Assembly: GCA_000437675.1 (NCBI GenBank)
Contig: FR901787.1
Span: 1-15,782 of the forward strand
Origin: Prevotella sp. CAG:891
GTDB taxonomy: Bacteria; Bacteroidota; Bacteroidia; Bacteroidales; Bacteroidaceae
Length of the DNA: 15,782 nt
Direction of reading: 5' to 3'
Below the pieces are notes generated by a model. It did not search any database and was not told the origin of the DNA. It was given only the letters and a program-made list of their open reading frames with translations. Below are positions 1-9,030 of this stretch, piece by piece. Positions within the stretch are counted from its first letter, which is position 1. Every line of letters starts with the position of its first letter. A program made the position numbers and the translations under genes.

Positions 1-48
1 GGCTTAATGAAATATGGGGTAGATGGGATGGTTACAGTTGGGTTTCTC

Positions 49-92
49 AAAAAAAATGCGCCTCAAGGTTTAACAAAAACCTTGGGGCGCAT
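49..92 (-). terminator. Intrinsic terminator of the minus-strand gene series
   Basis: Two 16-base arms (56-71 and 77-92) pair along their full length with a single G-U wobble around the loop AACAA. On the minus strand the stem is followed directly by a run of eight T (complement of A49-A56). It lies 42 bp past the stop codon of the outer-membrane barrel gene and has no T run on the plus-strand side, so it serves minus-strand transcription. The 48 bases before it show nothing I can identify. Confidence 0.9.
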
Positions 93-133
93 TGCATTGC
101 GGTATAGCCTTTGTATCGCTTTTTATGATAAGG

Positions 134-2344
134 CTAATTGATAAAGTTCCAGGATATTCCGAATCGTATGACCATACGGTTCAGTGGATAATGAGGCACC
201 AAGAACGGGTCGCCGGCTCCAGATGAGTAATTGACGTGTGAGGCCATGATGTAGAAGCGGGTTCGCTTCAAATGGAAGTTGGCATACACGTTTACTATCG
301 GATAATTGCCCACTTTGGTCTGATACTTTTCGTCTTGAATAGCATATTGTCCGATAATGGGCGAGTAGGTTGGCGCGTAATACTTCGTAAAGTAAGTCAT
401 GTCAGCTCCAATTTCTGTTTGCAGCACACGGGCTATTCGAAAGAGTATATATAGATTCGTATAACCGGTGAAAGCAGGCACAGGCATGATGTTCTTGTTG
501 CTTGACACCTGATAGGAAAGTTCATTTTCCCAGTTCAAGATACCGAATCGAAAGTCCTGCTCGAGTGTGATACCCAGCAGTTGCAGGTTCTTCGAAGCCT
601 GTGCAACTTTGATGGCGTGGTGGTAACTTGGATAGGCATTGTCACTTACCTGATAAGGAGTGAGTGTTTCCTTAAAGTACAGGTGGTTCTGCACATTCTC
701 GAGGTGAGCCGTAAGGGTGGTTTGCTTGTAATTGAGTGTTGCACTGATGCGTGAGCGCAGCAATTTGTTGAGGTCGTTGTTGTCCCACCAGGCATTTCGC
801 CCACGGTATTTCCGGTAGTAGAACGAGGGGCGTTCATTGCGAACAAAACCATTGAACAGGAACTTCAATGAATCCTTCTTAATCGGAATGTTCAGCGAGG
901 CATTTGCTTCGACATTGAATTCTCCCCAATCTTTACCAGTAGTTCGAATTTCACCGAGTACATTGTAGCGGAATATATTACCTTGTTCTTTCAGTATCTG
1001 TCCGCCGACGGTGATGTAATTCTCTTTGAATTTCGTTTTTTGATTGATGGCTACAGCGTAGGGCAGTCTGAAGTCGTACGACGCAAACTCGTGTTTACCA
1101 AACAGTCGTAAACCCATTTTCATCCACTTGTTAAAGCCCTCGTGCAATTCAAAGGCCAGGGTGTTCTCAACACTCAAGTGGTGAGTACGGTCGTTTGCTG
1201 AATCGCCAGGCAGGTAGAAATCAGCAAAGTAACCCGGATCTTCGGCATTATTTGCTACGTTTGCAATAAATTTGCGCGTATTGTCATCAATTCTCAGGGT
1301 GTGAATGAAGGATGTTACAGGCACAAATTCGGAGATGATTTTGGTAGAGTCCTTTTGTGCATGATTCTCATTCTCTTCCGTCTTGGACGTGATGCGCGGC
1401 AAGCGGGGTTGATTGGACGGCTGTAATTTGACTTTTTCGTTTGTCTGGTTGGTGTCAGCAGGTGCCGAAGTCAGTTTCTTAAGCTGTTCTTTGGTAAGTA
1501 TGTTTCCTTTTTCGTCGCGATAGCGATGAAATCCCAAATTATATCGGTGGGTAAGGAAAAATTGGTTACCGCCAATCTTATTCCAGGCACGTGCCAGATT
1601 GATTGGCATATCAGCTGTTCCGTATTTCGTAGGGAAACTTTCCGGCCGCTTCACATAATCATCGTTTTCAATACCACCGTTCTCTCTTGTCTTTAAGTAA
1701 GTGTGTTGAAAGAAGGTGTGCATCTGGTACTCATCGCCTCGGTAAGAAGCATAGAGTGTACCATCGAAGTCGGCAGTTGATTGTCCTTCGTAGTAGCCAC
1801 GGCCATACAAGTAGTCGGCCTTGAAGCCCATACCCAATTTTTTACCGGAGTTTACCGAGAACAAAGCGCGTATGCGGTCTTCACCGTTTGTTTTATTTCC
1901 GCAGGAGTGGTAAGTGATGTTGGTAAATGGTGACTTGGTATTTGTATACAGCAAATCGCCGGCTCCTTTCAGGAAAAAGTCGTAGGGCTGTTTGAATATA
2001 AAGGGGTTGTACTGCATATTAACCGTCTGCTCATTGAACAAACGGCTGATGCGCGGTGCTCCGAGGTTGCCCGTATAGTTGTAGCGTCCGGTAGGGCCAG
2101 AAGTGAAATTTTCGTTTTGAAATCTGTGAGGAATGGTGTCGTAAGTAGCCGGATGAATATCGCCAAATCGAGGGTCTATTTTCCATACATATATGCCTTC
2201 GGGTACATTGGTTGTTTCCGTACTGTCATTGTCGAAACCACTTGCTTTTTGTTCCTCTTCGAGCAGTGGATTGGGACGAATGTTCTGAGCATATACCGGA
2301 TGCGACAACATTAACAAGCAGAATAACAAGCTTGGATGTCTCAT
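134..2344 (-). CDS. Outer-membrane beta-barrel, Porin_10-type putative porin
   Basis: Predicted 736-residue outer-membrane protein. Residues 1-19 form a type I signal peptide (hydrophobic LLFCLLML core, cleavage likely after VYA). The rest is rich in aromatic residues and alternating polar/hydrophobic strands, has no transmembrane helices, and ends in a typical last barrel strand (IRFGISWNFIN). The N-terminal part with 'GIYVWKIDPRFGDI' and the following 'GRYNYTGNLGAPRIS' stretch resembles the putative-porin family PF14121 common in Bacteroidetes; this is from memory of the family, not a search. Residues about 290-335 form a low-complexity polar insert (Asn/Thr/Lys/Glu-rich), probably a surface loop. 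The start lies 11 bp after the stop of the protease-TPR gene, so the two are almost certainly co-transcribed. The substrate is unknown; a non-selective or solute-specific channel are both possible. Confidence 0.8.
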   Translation of the reverse strand: MRHPSLLFCLLMLSHPVYAQNIRPNPLLEEEQKASGFDNDSTETTNVPEGIYVWKIDPRFGDIHPATYDTIPHRFQNENFTSGPTGRYNYTGNLGAPRISRLFNEQTVNMQYNPFIFKQPYDFFLKGAGDLLYTNTKSPFTNITYHSCGNKTNGEDRIRALFSVNSGKKLGMGFKADYLYGRGYYEGQSTADFDGTLYASYRGDEYQMHTFFQHTYLKTRENGGIENDDYVKRPESFPTKYGTADMPINLARAWNKIGGNQFFLTHRYNLGFHRYRDEKGNILTKEQLKKLTSAPADTNQTNEKVKLQPSNQPRLPRITSKTEENENHAQKDSTKIISEFVPVTSFIHTLRIDDNTRKFIANVANNAEDPGYFADFYLPGDSANDRTHHLSVENTLAFELHEGFNKWMKMGLRLFGKHEFASYDFRLPYAVAINQKTKFKENYITVGGQILKEQGNIFRYNVLGEIRTTGKDWGEFNVEANASLNIPIKKDSLKFLFNGFVRNERPSFYYRKYRGRNAWWDNNDLNKLLRSRISATLNYKQTTLTAHLENVQNHLYFKETLTPYQVSDNAYPSYHHAIKVAQASKNLQLLGITLEQDFRFGILNWENELSYQVSSNKNIMPVPAFTGYTNLYILFRIARVLQTEIGADMTYFTKYYAPTYSPIIGQYAIQDEKYQTKVGNYPIVNVYANFHLKRTRFYIMASHVNYSSGAGDPFLVPHYPLNRMVIRFGISWNFIN

Positions 2345-2355
2345 AAGATGATAGC

Positions 2356-4062
2356 TTACTGATACTTTTTGATGAATGTTTCAACAGAAGTATCGCCTAA
2401 GTTTTTCGCTTTTTGTAAATTCTTGATAGCTTCGGTTTTATTGCCTTGCTCACCATAAGCAACGCCGATAATTTTGTAGCAGTCGGGGTTTTCGGGTAAG
2501 TCGTGAAGCAATTTCTGGGCAGCTTCAATGGCTTGCTTGAATTCGCCCACACTCAGCAGTAATGCAGCTTCTTCTAAACGGAAGGGTATAGGTTCTTTGG
2601 AAGTAGCAATGGCAGTTCTTATGTCATCAAGTGCCTGCTGATACATGTGTGCTTCAGTTTCAGCCTGATACCTTAAGTAGTAGAAGTTGGCATTCAAGTT
2701 GCGCGGTCCGATGATTTTTTCGTACTCATTGTAATCGAACACAGCTTTGCGGAAGTGACCGGCTTGTATCAGTCGTCTTGAGCGTTCCAGATAGTATTGG
2801 GCGTAGCGGGCATTGACAGGTTGGGGCAGATGAGTAATGCAGCTGTCAAGCAGGGTGATTACCTGCATCGAATCGCGACCGGTTTTTTCAAGTGCCAGTG
2901 CTGCAGAATAGTAGGTGTCGGCCGATGCAAACTGTTTGTCGGTACATACCTTGCTGAAAATCTGGTATGCGCCGTCGTAGTTTCTTTGCGCATACTGACA
3001 CTTACCCTTATGCATGAGGTAAAGCGTGTGTGGCTTGATGCTGTAGGCTTTAGATGCTTCCTCCTCAGCGCGTTGTAAAGTCCAGTTGCTTGGAGTAGTA
3101 GCAGAGTCGATGGGTGAAAGGGCTACCTTATATAAAGCTGTGCTGAACTGGTAGTGAACAGCATCGGGCGTCATACTTGTTGTGTCTGAAGCGGCCTTCT
3201 CGGCAGCGAGCAAAAAGTCTTGTTCGCTGTGGGCTAAATCTCCTTGTTTCAGGTAGTAGTTGGCTCGGTTCACATAACCTTCGGCCATGTTGGGATACGA
3301 TGTGATGAAGTCATTGTAAGCTGTACGGCACGTAAGCGTATCAATGGAAGGAAGCATATATAAATAGGTTAAAGCATCCTTGGCATTGTTGGGCAAAGCT
3401 TTGGGAATATTGATTTCCAGTAAATCAGTGTTGAATGCCGACTTAGCTGTTGCTCGCAGTTCGTTGATAAATCGCGAGTCGAGGGCATAAGCATATTCTG
3501 CATTTTTCTTATTGTTCTTCTGAGTGATACCCATAAGCGAACCCTCTGCATCAACGAGCGGACGACCCATGTTTGCTTTGTCGTTTTGCACGTCGATGTG
3601 ATAGTAGCGATAATTGTTGTAGGGTTCATCCGAACTGATATTCACCACTTGCCCTGGTTGCTTTTTCTTTGTGGTGTAGTTCAGCATATACAAAGGAGCT
3701 CCTTTAACAGCAGCATTGTTGGTGATGCTAAAGTAGTCGTTGTTTCCTCCGTTATCCACTTTGAATTTAACCAAATCGGTACTTGCATTAGCTCCGATGA
3801 TTCGCTGAACAGCATGTTTTTTTCCTTTGAAATCTACAACTTCAGCTTTGTATGCACCTTTGAAAAAATGATAGGAAGCAACGGCTTCACCCTGTTCGCC
3901 AATGTAAAAGGCCACACCAGAGTTTAATAATTTTCCGTTAGCGTCGTATGTGAAAACATTCAGGACAGCCGTTTGAGCATTCTTGAGTTTTACAATTTCG
4001 GCTGCATAAGAATTGATTGTTCCTAAGGCAAGCAAAGGTAGAATATAGGGTGTAAGTTTCAT
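2356..4062 (-). CDS. Exported trypsin-fold (apparently inactive) plus TPR protein
   Basis: The 568-residue product starts with a signal peptide (residues 1-20, cleavage near SYA-AE). Residues about 30-205 look like a trypsin-like/HtrA-type protease domain. His65 lies in 'ASYHFFKG', where the catalytic His is expected, and Asp96 in 'STDLVKFKV', where the Asp is expected. The usual GNSGGPL serine motif reads 'ANMGRPLVDAEGSLMGIT', with Met165 in place of the nucleophilic Ser. The codon is a clean ATG in open frame, so this is a substitution rather than a frameshift. Residues about 245-565 contain several TPR-like helical pairs, clearest at about 255-290, 345-375, 458-490 and 527-560. The likely role is a periplasmic or surface-tethered binding scaffold rather than a protease. 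It precedes the barrel gene by 11 bp, which suggests a shared envelope role. The partner is unknown. Confidence 0.78.
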   Translation of the reverse strand: MKLTPYILPLLALGTINSYAAEIVKLKNAQTAVLNVFTYDANGKLLNSGVAFYIGEQGEAVASYHFFKGAYKAEVVDFKGKKHAVQRIIGANASTDLVKFKVDNGGNNDYFSITNNAAVKGAPLYMLNYTTKKKQPGQVVNISSDEPYNNYRYYHIDVQNDKANMGRPLVDAEGSLMGITQKNNKKNAEYAYALDSRFINELRATAKSAFNTDLLEINIPKALPNNAKDALTYLYMLPSIDTLTCRTAYNDFITSYPNMAEGYVNRANYYLKQGDLAHSEQDFLLAAEKAASDTTSMTPDAVHYQFSTALYKVALSPIDSATTPSNWTLQRAEEEASKAYSIKPHTLYLMHKGKCQYAQRNYDGAYQIFSKVCTDKQFASADTYYSAALALEKTGRDSMQVITLLDSCITHLPQPVNARYAQYYLERSRRLIQAGHFRKAVFDYNEYEKIIGPRNLNANFYYLRYQAETEAHMYQQALDDIRTAIATSKEPIPFRLEEAALLLSVGEFKQAIEAAQKLLHDLPENPDCYKIIGVAYGEQGNKTEAIKNLQKAKNLGDTSVETFIKKYQ

Positions 4063-4131
4063 TTACAATAGTCCTTTTCGTTATAGGTTTCTCTTAAAAA
4101 TGAGCTTGATGAAGTCATTTATATAAGGTGG

Positions 4132-4164
4132 CAAAAATAGCTAATCAAGGGTGCTTGTTGGCAA
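4132..4164 (-). promoter_or_regulatory. Candidate promoter for the protease-TPR and barrel genes
   Basis: On the minus strand TATTTTTG (4139-4132) matches the Bacteroidetes -7 consensus TAnnTTTG. A TTG (4164-4162) lies 22 bases upstream, slightly longer than the usual 19-21 spacing to the -33 element. The -33 part sits in the last codons of recN. It would give a leader of about 60 bases before the ATG at 4062. No terminator separates this gene from recN, so read-through is also possible. Confidence 0.35.
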
Positions 4165-5812
4165 GCAGCGATTTCGCATTTTCAATGGCCGCATCTGTTA
4201 ATTCAGCACCCGAAAGCATGTGGGCAATTTCCTCAATGCGTCCGTTTGAATCTAGTGGCTTGATGTGGCTCAATGTTTGTCCGCAGCTATCCTCTTTGAA
4301 TACTTTGTAATGGTGTTTACCCCAGGCTGCAATCTGAGGTAAGTGGGTGATGCAGATTACCTGACAGAATTGTGCAATTTGATTCATAACCTTAGCCATT
4401 CGTTCGGCCATGTTGCCCGAAACGCCGGTGTCAATTTCATCAAATACAATAGAAGGCAGTGATTTGCGTTTGGCAATGAGTGCTTTCAAAGCTAACATCA
4501 AACGGGCAATTTCACCGCCTGAGGCTATTTGCTTAACGTCCTGCGGCGGTATGTTCTTGTTTGCCGAGAACATGAGCAATACGCTGTCAGCCCCCGAGGA
4601 ATCAGGTTCATTGCGTTGAGAAATAGCCATTTCGATGTGCACATTAGGCATTCCCAATACATGGAGTGACTGCGTTATTTCTTTTTCAATCAGTTTGGCA
4701 GATTCCTTTCTGCTTGCAGTTAACAAAATTGCTGCTTGATTTCGTTCAGCAAGTAGTTTGTTGACTAAATCTGTTTGTTGCTGAATGTTTTCGTCTGTGT
4801 TTTCAATGCTGTTTAATTTATCGCGCAGAGATTGAAGAATGTCGAGTAAATCCTGAATGGTGTTTACCTGATGTTTTTGTTCAAGATTGTAAATCGTGTT
4901 CAAGCGTTCTTCGACATAAGCCAAGCGCGCAGGGTCGTACTCCACATGTTCAATGTGCTGTTCAATTTCAGCTTCGATATCGTTGAGTTCTATCCGCACG
5001 CTATCCAGTCTGCCAGCCAATTCTGTTGCATTGTCAAAGTTCTTTTCAATGTGTCTGAGTTTATCAGAAGCGCATTTCAGAATTTGATTCACAGAGTTTT
5101 CGTCAGCATTCAGTACCGACGATGCTGCATACAGTGCTTCTTTGATATCTTCTGCATGCGTCAGGAGTAACTGTTCTTGTTCCAGTTGCTCTTGTTCGTC
5201 GGGTGAGAGTTGTGCCTCATCAATTTGCGTCAGTTGAAACTCCAGATAGTCCTTTTCCGCTTTTCCTCGTTCTGCTTGCAGAATCAATTCTTTAAGCGTG
5301 TTTTTAGCTTCAACGTAGAGTTTATGCAATCGCTTGTAATTACCAACTACATCGGGCTTGTTCGCCATTAAATCAAGCGTATCAATCAGAAACAATTCGT
5401 TTCTGATGAGTAAGTTTTGATGTTGCGAATGAATGTCGATGAGTGCTGTGCCAATCTCCTTTAAGCAAGCAGCAGGAACAGGCATGTCATTGATAAAAGC
5501 TCTACTTTTACCATTTTGCATCACTTCGCGGCGTATAATACATTCAGTTGCATCATAGTCGATGTCGTTGGCCGTAAAAAACGCCTCTAAATTGAGGCGT
5601 TCAATATTGAATATGGCCTCAATCATGCACTTTTTATGTCCGGCTTGTATGGCCTTAGAGTCAGCGCGTCCACCCAGAAGCAGGTTTAAAGCACCTAATA
5701 TAATACTTTTTCCCGCACCGGTTTCGCCTGTTATAACAGAAAAGTCATTATGCCAGTCGATATCTAAATGTTCAATGAGAGCATAATGCGATATAGTTAG
5801 GTGTTGCAGCAT
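4145..5812 (-). CDS. recN: DNA repair ATPase RecN
   Basis: SMC-like ATPase for double-strand-break repair and recombination, cytoplasmic and nucleoid-associated. From the ATG at 5812 the product is 555 residues, close to the E. coli length of about 553. Residues 29-36 are the Walker A motif GETGAGKS. The middle part (about 150-390) is a Glu/Gln/Leu-rich coiled coil. SGGE near 431-434 is the ABC signature, followed by 'ARLMLALKALIA', and 'SIVFDEIDTGVSG' near 454 is Walker B with the D-loop region. 'ITHLPQIAAWGKHH' supplies the switch His. The frame stays open upstream to a TTG at 5911, but that 33-residue extension has no RecN character, and MLQHLTISHYALIEHL is the normal RecN N-terminus. The 188 bp upstream (5813-6000) holds no gene and no convincing TAnnTTTG promoter. 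Confidence 0.96.
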   Translation of the reverse strand: MLQHLTISHYALIEHLDIDWHNDFSVITGETGAGKSIILGALNLLLGGRADSKAIQAGHKKCMIEAIFNIERLNLEAFFTANDIDYDATECIIRREVMQNGKSRAFINDMPVPAACLKEIGTALIDIHSQHQNLLIRNELFLIDTLDLMANKPDVVGNYKRLHKLYVEAKNTLKELILQAERGKAEKDYLEFQLTQIDEAQLSPDEQEQLEQEQLLLTHAEDIKEALYAASSVLNADENSVNQILKCASDKLRHIEKNFDNATELAGRLDSVRIELNDIEAEIEQHIEHVEYDPARLAYVEERLNTIYNLEQKHQVNTIQDLLDILQSLRDKLNSIENTDENIQQQTDLVNKLLAERNQAAILLTASRKESAKLIEKEITQSLHVLGMPNVHIEMAISQRNEPDSSGADSVLLMFSANKNIPPQDVKQIASGGEIARLMLALKALIAKRKSLPSIVFDEIDTGVSGNMAERMAKVMNQIAQFCQVICITHLPQIAAWGKHHYKVFKEDSCGQTLSHIKPLDSNGRIEEIAHMLSGAELTDAAIENAKSLLANKHP

Positions 5813-6000
5813 GGCAGAAGCACAATTTAGATTAGGAACGGGTGTGGTATGCGGTTTATCATACGTGATACCCCCGTTTGTAGAATGTAATAGGTTCAGA
5901 CCATTGGACAAATAAATCCGAAGGCCCGGAGTAACTTAAGGGTTGAATTCCTCTTACTTATTTTTTCTTTAGAGAGCAATGCGAAATGACAAATTATAGC

Positions 6001-6903
6001 TTATTGCACCATTTGTCTCCAGTAGGAATTTTGCGAAGCGTTGATGCGCGAAAGCGTCTCGACGATTTCTTCCTTCTCTTTAGCATTTCCATGTCCTTTG
6101 TAGATGGAAAGAAGTTCATCGCGTTTGTATTCCGTAAAAATTTGCGGAAGCAGACTCATTGATTTATTACTGTTAGCCTGTTTGAGCAAACCCATGGCCT
6201 TTGTAATTCCAGCGCGTCCACGTTCCACATTTTCACTCATAACATCCAACCCCTCGCGGTAGTAAGCATATTGCATATTTCTGAAGGGTTCCATACCCCC
6301 ATCAAGCATATCTGTAATGATGGCATGTCTGTTTTTGCTGTCTTCAAAAGCCTTCCAACCTTTGTAGTTCAAACTTTGCGCATTATTGACAATGGTTTGA
6401 GCGGTTTGCAGGTAAGATGTTCCACCTAAAGGCGACATGGCATCCATGTCTATGCCAATAATCAGGTAAACATAGTAAGCAAGTAAAGCCGTCAGGTTAT
6501 TGTCAATCACATCACTGCGGAATTCAATCTGATCGTATTCCTGATAGTGAAAGTTGAAGTTGGGCTCATTGAAGGCAAAGGTCGTAGTCGTGTAGTTCGA
6601 GCCATAAACAGGGCGATTAGCCTGCAAGTTGAGTGTACCTTCGAAATAATTTTCAGCAGGCGAGTATTTTTTTATCGTAATGCTGAAATTGCACTGAATG
6701 CGTTCGTTCTTTTTAAACTGCAAATCAGTCCAATGCCTATCGTTTAAAAATTCCTCAAGAGTTGTTTTTAAAGTTTCGAACACCGAGGTACTCGTTCCTT
6801 GTACTTGCTGATGGTTGATGGTGACGCGAGCATCCAATTCCTGCGCCTTTATGTTCAGAAAAGGCAAGCACACGATAATAAAAGTCAGAAATTTATTAAA
6901 CAT
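6001..6903 (-). CDS. DUF4835 / PorD-like exported protein
   Basis: The 300-residue product has a signal peptide at residues 1-20 (FLTFIIVCLPFL core, cleavage before QELDARVTIN). The mature part carries the features I associate with DUF4835, annotated in some genomes as type IX secretion protein PorD: 'QELDARVTIN...Q', 'RPVYGSNYTT', 'FNFHYQEYDQIEF', 'LTALLAYYVYLIIGIDMD' and 'SPLGGTSYLQTAQTIV'. No other type IX secretion gene is in the window, so the link to that system is by family name only. The family travels with coaBC and recN in Bacteroidetes, which suggests a general envelope role. The ATG at 6903 is preferred to a TTG two codons upstream because it starts the signal peptide directly. 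The gap to the coaBC stop is 43 bp, consistent with an operon. Confidence 0.85.
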   Translation of the reverse strand: MFNKFLTFIIVCLPFLNIKAQELDARVTINHQQVQGTSTSVFETLKTTLEEFLNDRHWTDLQFKKNERIQCNFSITIKKYSPAENYFEGTLNLQANRPVYGSNYTTTTFAFNEPNFNFHYQEYDQIEFRSDVIDNNLTALLAYYVYLIIGIDMDAMSPLGGTSYLQTAQTIVNNAQSLNYKGWKAFEDSKNRHAIITDMLDGGMEPFRNMQYAYYREGLDVMSENVERGRAGITKAMGLLKQANSNKSMSLLPQIFTEYKRDELLSIYKGHGNAKEKEEIVETLSRINASQNSYWRQMVQ

Positions 6904-6946
6904 AGGCAATCATCAGAATGTAAATCGAAAGAAAGTGAAAGCGAGG

Positions 6947-8182
6947 TTACTGTTTGAACAGGCTAACCAATTCTTCAACAATATCGTCAGCTACCAGTTT
7001 TTTGCTTTTAATGGGATACTCCGTCGTTTTACCTTGGGCAGTCAATATAGTAACTTTGTTCGTATCGTAAGCAAAGCCGGCTCCCTTGTCGTTTAAAGAA
7101 TTCAGCACAATAAAGTCCAGGTTCTTTCTGCGCAATTTGTCGCAGGCATTGTGTTGCTCATTGTCGGTTTCGAGCGCAAATCCCACTAAATGTTGTTTAG
7201 CCGTTTTCAGTTTCCCTAAGGTTGCAGCAATGTCTTGCGTAGGTTGAAGCTCCAGGTGCAAGTTACCGCTTCCTTCACGTTTGATTTTGTGGTCAGCCTT
7301 TTTAATAGGAGTGAAATCAGCAACTGCAGCGCAAAGAATTCCAGCGTCTACTGAAGGAAACAATGATGTGGCAGCTTCAAACATTTCCTGAGCACAGACA
7401 ACATCCGTACGATGAATGCGCGGATGGTCAACCGTCAATTCCACAGGACCTGCAATAAGTTCAACCTCAGCCCCTCGGTTGGCACACGATTCGGCCAAGG
7501 CAAAGCCCATTTTACCGGTAGAGTAGTTACCGATAAAGCGAACAGCATCTAACTTTTCATGTGTAGGGCCAGCTGTAATCAGAATGCGCTTACCCGCCAA
7601 GTCGTTATTGCAAGCAAGCTGCTCAGATTGTTTACCATTGAAGAAAGCAGACAATACCTCGAATATCTTTTCAGGCTCTTCCATACGTCCTTTTCCAACC
7701 AAGTGGCTGGCCAGTTCGCCATCTGCCGCTTCAATAATGTGATTGCCGTAAGTGCGCAACACATTTAAGTTCTTGACCGTAGAAGGGTGGCGATACATAT
7801 CGAGGTCCATTGCAGGGGCCACAAATACAGGCGCTTTCATCGACAGGTAGGTAGTAATCAGCATGTTGTCGGCAATGCCATGCGCCATTTTTCCAATGGT
7901 CGAGGCTGTAGCCGGTGCAATAATCATAGCGTCTGCCCATAAGCCTAAATCAACATGGCTATGCCACGACCCATCGCGTTGTGAGAAGAATTCCGAAATC
8001 ACAGGTTTCGAAGTCAGTGCCGAAAGAGTGATAGGTGTAATGAATTCCTTTCCAGCCGGTGTGATTACCACTTGCACTTCGGCTCCGGCTTTAATCAGCA
8101 GGCGAATGAGCGAGCAAGTTTTGTAAGCAGCGATGCTTCCTGTAATTCCTACTACGAAATGTTTTCCTTTCAATGAATTCAT
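6947..8182 (-). CDS. coaBC: Bifunctional CoaBC, phosphopantothenoylcysteine synthase/decarboxylase
   Basis: Makes 4'-phosphopantetheine from phosphopantothenate and cysteine in coenzyme A synthesis; cytoplasmic. The product has 411 residues. The CoaC flavoprotein domain (about 1-185) begins KHFVVGITGSIAAYK, has the catalytic-His motif at HVDLG (His76) and 'IIAPATASTIGKMAHGIADNML'. The CoaB domain (about 195-411) shows 'ITAGPTHEKLDAVRFIGNYSTGKMG', 'AAVADFTP..KADHKIKR' and 'VGFALETD'. Two CoaC residues differ from the E. coli enzyme. The conserved Asn of PxMNxxMW is Asp126 (PAMDLDMY), and the substrate-lid Cys is Ser159 (ELASHLVGKGRM). I recall similar residues in other Bacteroidetes CoaBC proteins, so this is probably lineage-wide rather than a defect. 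It lies 44 bp after the exonuclease gene and 43 bp before the DUF4835 gene. Confidence 0.96.
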   Translation of the reverse strand: MNSLKGKHFVVGITGSIAAYKTCSLIRLLIKAGAEVQVVITPAGKEFITPITLSALTSKPVISEFFSQRDGSWHSHVDLGLWADAMIIAPATASTIGKMAHGIADNMLITTYLSMKAPVFVAPAMDLDMYRHPSTVKNLNVLRTYGNHIIEAADGELASHLVGKGRMEEPEKIFEVLSAFFNGKQSEQLACNNDLAGKRILITAGPTHEKLDAVRFIGNYSTGKMGFALAESCANRGAEVELIAGPVELTVDHPRIHRTDVVCAQEMFEAATSLFPSVDAGILCAAVADFTPIKKADHKIKREGSGNLHLELQPTQDIAATLGKLKTAKQHLVGFALETDNEQHNACDKLRRKNLDFIVLNSLNDKGAGFAYDTNKVTILTAQGKTTEYPIKSKKLVADDIVEELVSLFKQ

Positions 8183-8226
8183 TGATTATGCTGTATTTAA
8201 GTGGTTGTTGTCCAAACGACAAGTCA

Positions 8227-8994
8227 TTAAATGCCGTAACGTAATTTTAAGCGCATGAAAGTTTGTTTCGTATTTTGCGTAAAGTCACCTTGCATAACCC
8301 ACGAAAAATACCCCGGATCCCGGCGCAACACATCACAAACGCTTTTACCGCGATATTTACCAAAGTTGATGGTTTCCACACCCTGGTCATTATAGACAAT
8401 GCGTCCCGCAAGGTCTACGTTTTTATTTCTGCGTGAAAATTCAGCGAGGAAATCAACATTGTTTTGCAGCGTATCGGCATAACGGTCGAGCTGTGCTTCG
8501 AGCACTTCGAGCGTAGCGCGAGTATCCGCTTCGGCCGTGTGTGCATCCTTCAAGTCCTTGTCGCAATAAAACTTGTAAGCAGCCGTCAAATCGCGTTTTT
8601 CCATTTTATGGAAGATGCCCTGTACATCTACAAAGCGAACTTCGCTGAGGTCATAATTTACACCAGAGCGAATAAATTCTTCAACCAATAATGGAATGTC
8701 AAAATAGTTCGAATTAAATCCGGCTAAATCGCATCCGCTGAAAATGTCAGCCAATTCTTGAGCCTTTTCTTTGAACATCGGGCAGTCTGCCACGTCAGCA
8801 TCGGTAATACCGTTTACAGCAGTAGCTTCGCTGCTGATATGAATACCCGGATTAAAACGGAGCGTATGAACGTCCTGTTTACCGTCCGGATAAACCTTGA
8901 TATAGCATAGTTCAACGATACGGTCTGAAGCAATATTAAGCCCCGTAGCCTCAATATCAAAGCAAATGATAGGGCGCGATAATTGAAGTTGCAT
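8227..8994 (-). CDS. DnaQ-like DEDDh 3'-5' exonuclease with ExoX-like C-terminus
   Basis: The 255-residue cytoplasmic nuclease has a complete DEDDh active site: Asp13 and Glu15 in 'CFDIEATGL', Asp99 in 'GFNSNYFDIPLL', and His152 and Asp157 in 'DAHTAEADTRATL'. These residues bind two metal ions and remove nucleotides from 3' ends, as in the proofreading subunit epsilon and ExoX. Residues about 205-245 ('INFGKYRGKSVCDVLRRDPGYFSWVMQGDF') match the small C-terminal domain seen on ExoX-like exonucleases, so this may be a stand-alone repair or proofreading nuclease rather than a classical epsilon subunit. It lies 36 bp downstream of dnaN on the same strand, a pairing typical of the phylum and consistent with work at clamp-loaded ends. 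I see no obvious clamp-binding peptide at its C-terminus (LRYGI). Confidence 0.93.
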   Translation of the reverse strand: MQLQLSRPIICFDIEATGLNIASDRIVELCYIKVYPDGKQDVHTLRFNPGIHISSEATAVNGITDADVADCPMFKEKAQELADIFSGCDLAGFNSNYFDIPLLVEEFIRSGVNYDLSEVRFVDVQGIFHKMEKRDLTAAYKFYCDKDLKDAHTAEADTRATLEVLEAQLDRYADTLQNNVDFLAEFSRRNKNVDLAGRIVYNDQGVETINFGKYRGKSVCDVLRRDPGYFSWVMQGDFTQNTKQTFMRLKLRYGI

Positions 8995-9030
8995 GATTGG
9001 TTTTCAGATTTTAATCAGGAATGTTGACAA

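Noticed and set aside
4149..4164. Short inverted repeat TGCTTG-TTGG-CAAGCA at the end of recN
   Set aside because: The stem is only 6 bp, lies inside the coding sequence and is not directly followed by a T run on the minus strand, so it is not a convincing terminator.
5813..5911. In-frame N-terminal extension of recN by 33 residues
   Set aside because: It begins at TTG, has no RecN similarity, and the ATG at 5812 starts the standard RecN N-terminus at the usual protein length.
6001..6903. Reading the DUF4835 gene as evidence for a type IX secretion locus
   Set aside because: No other type IX component is present, and as I recall the family accompanies coaBC and recN widely in the phylum, so the gene alone does not show the system.
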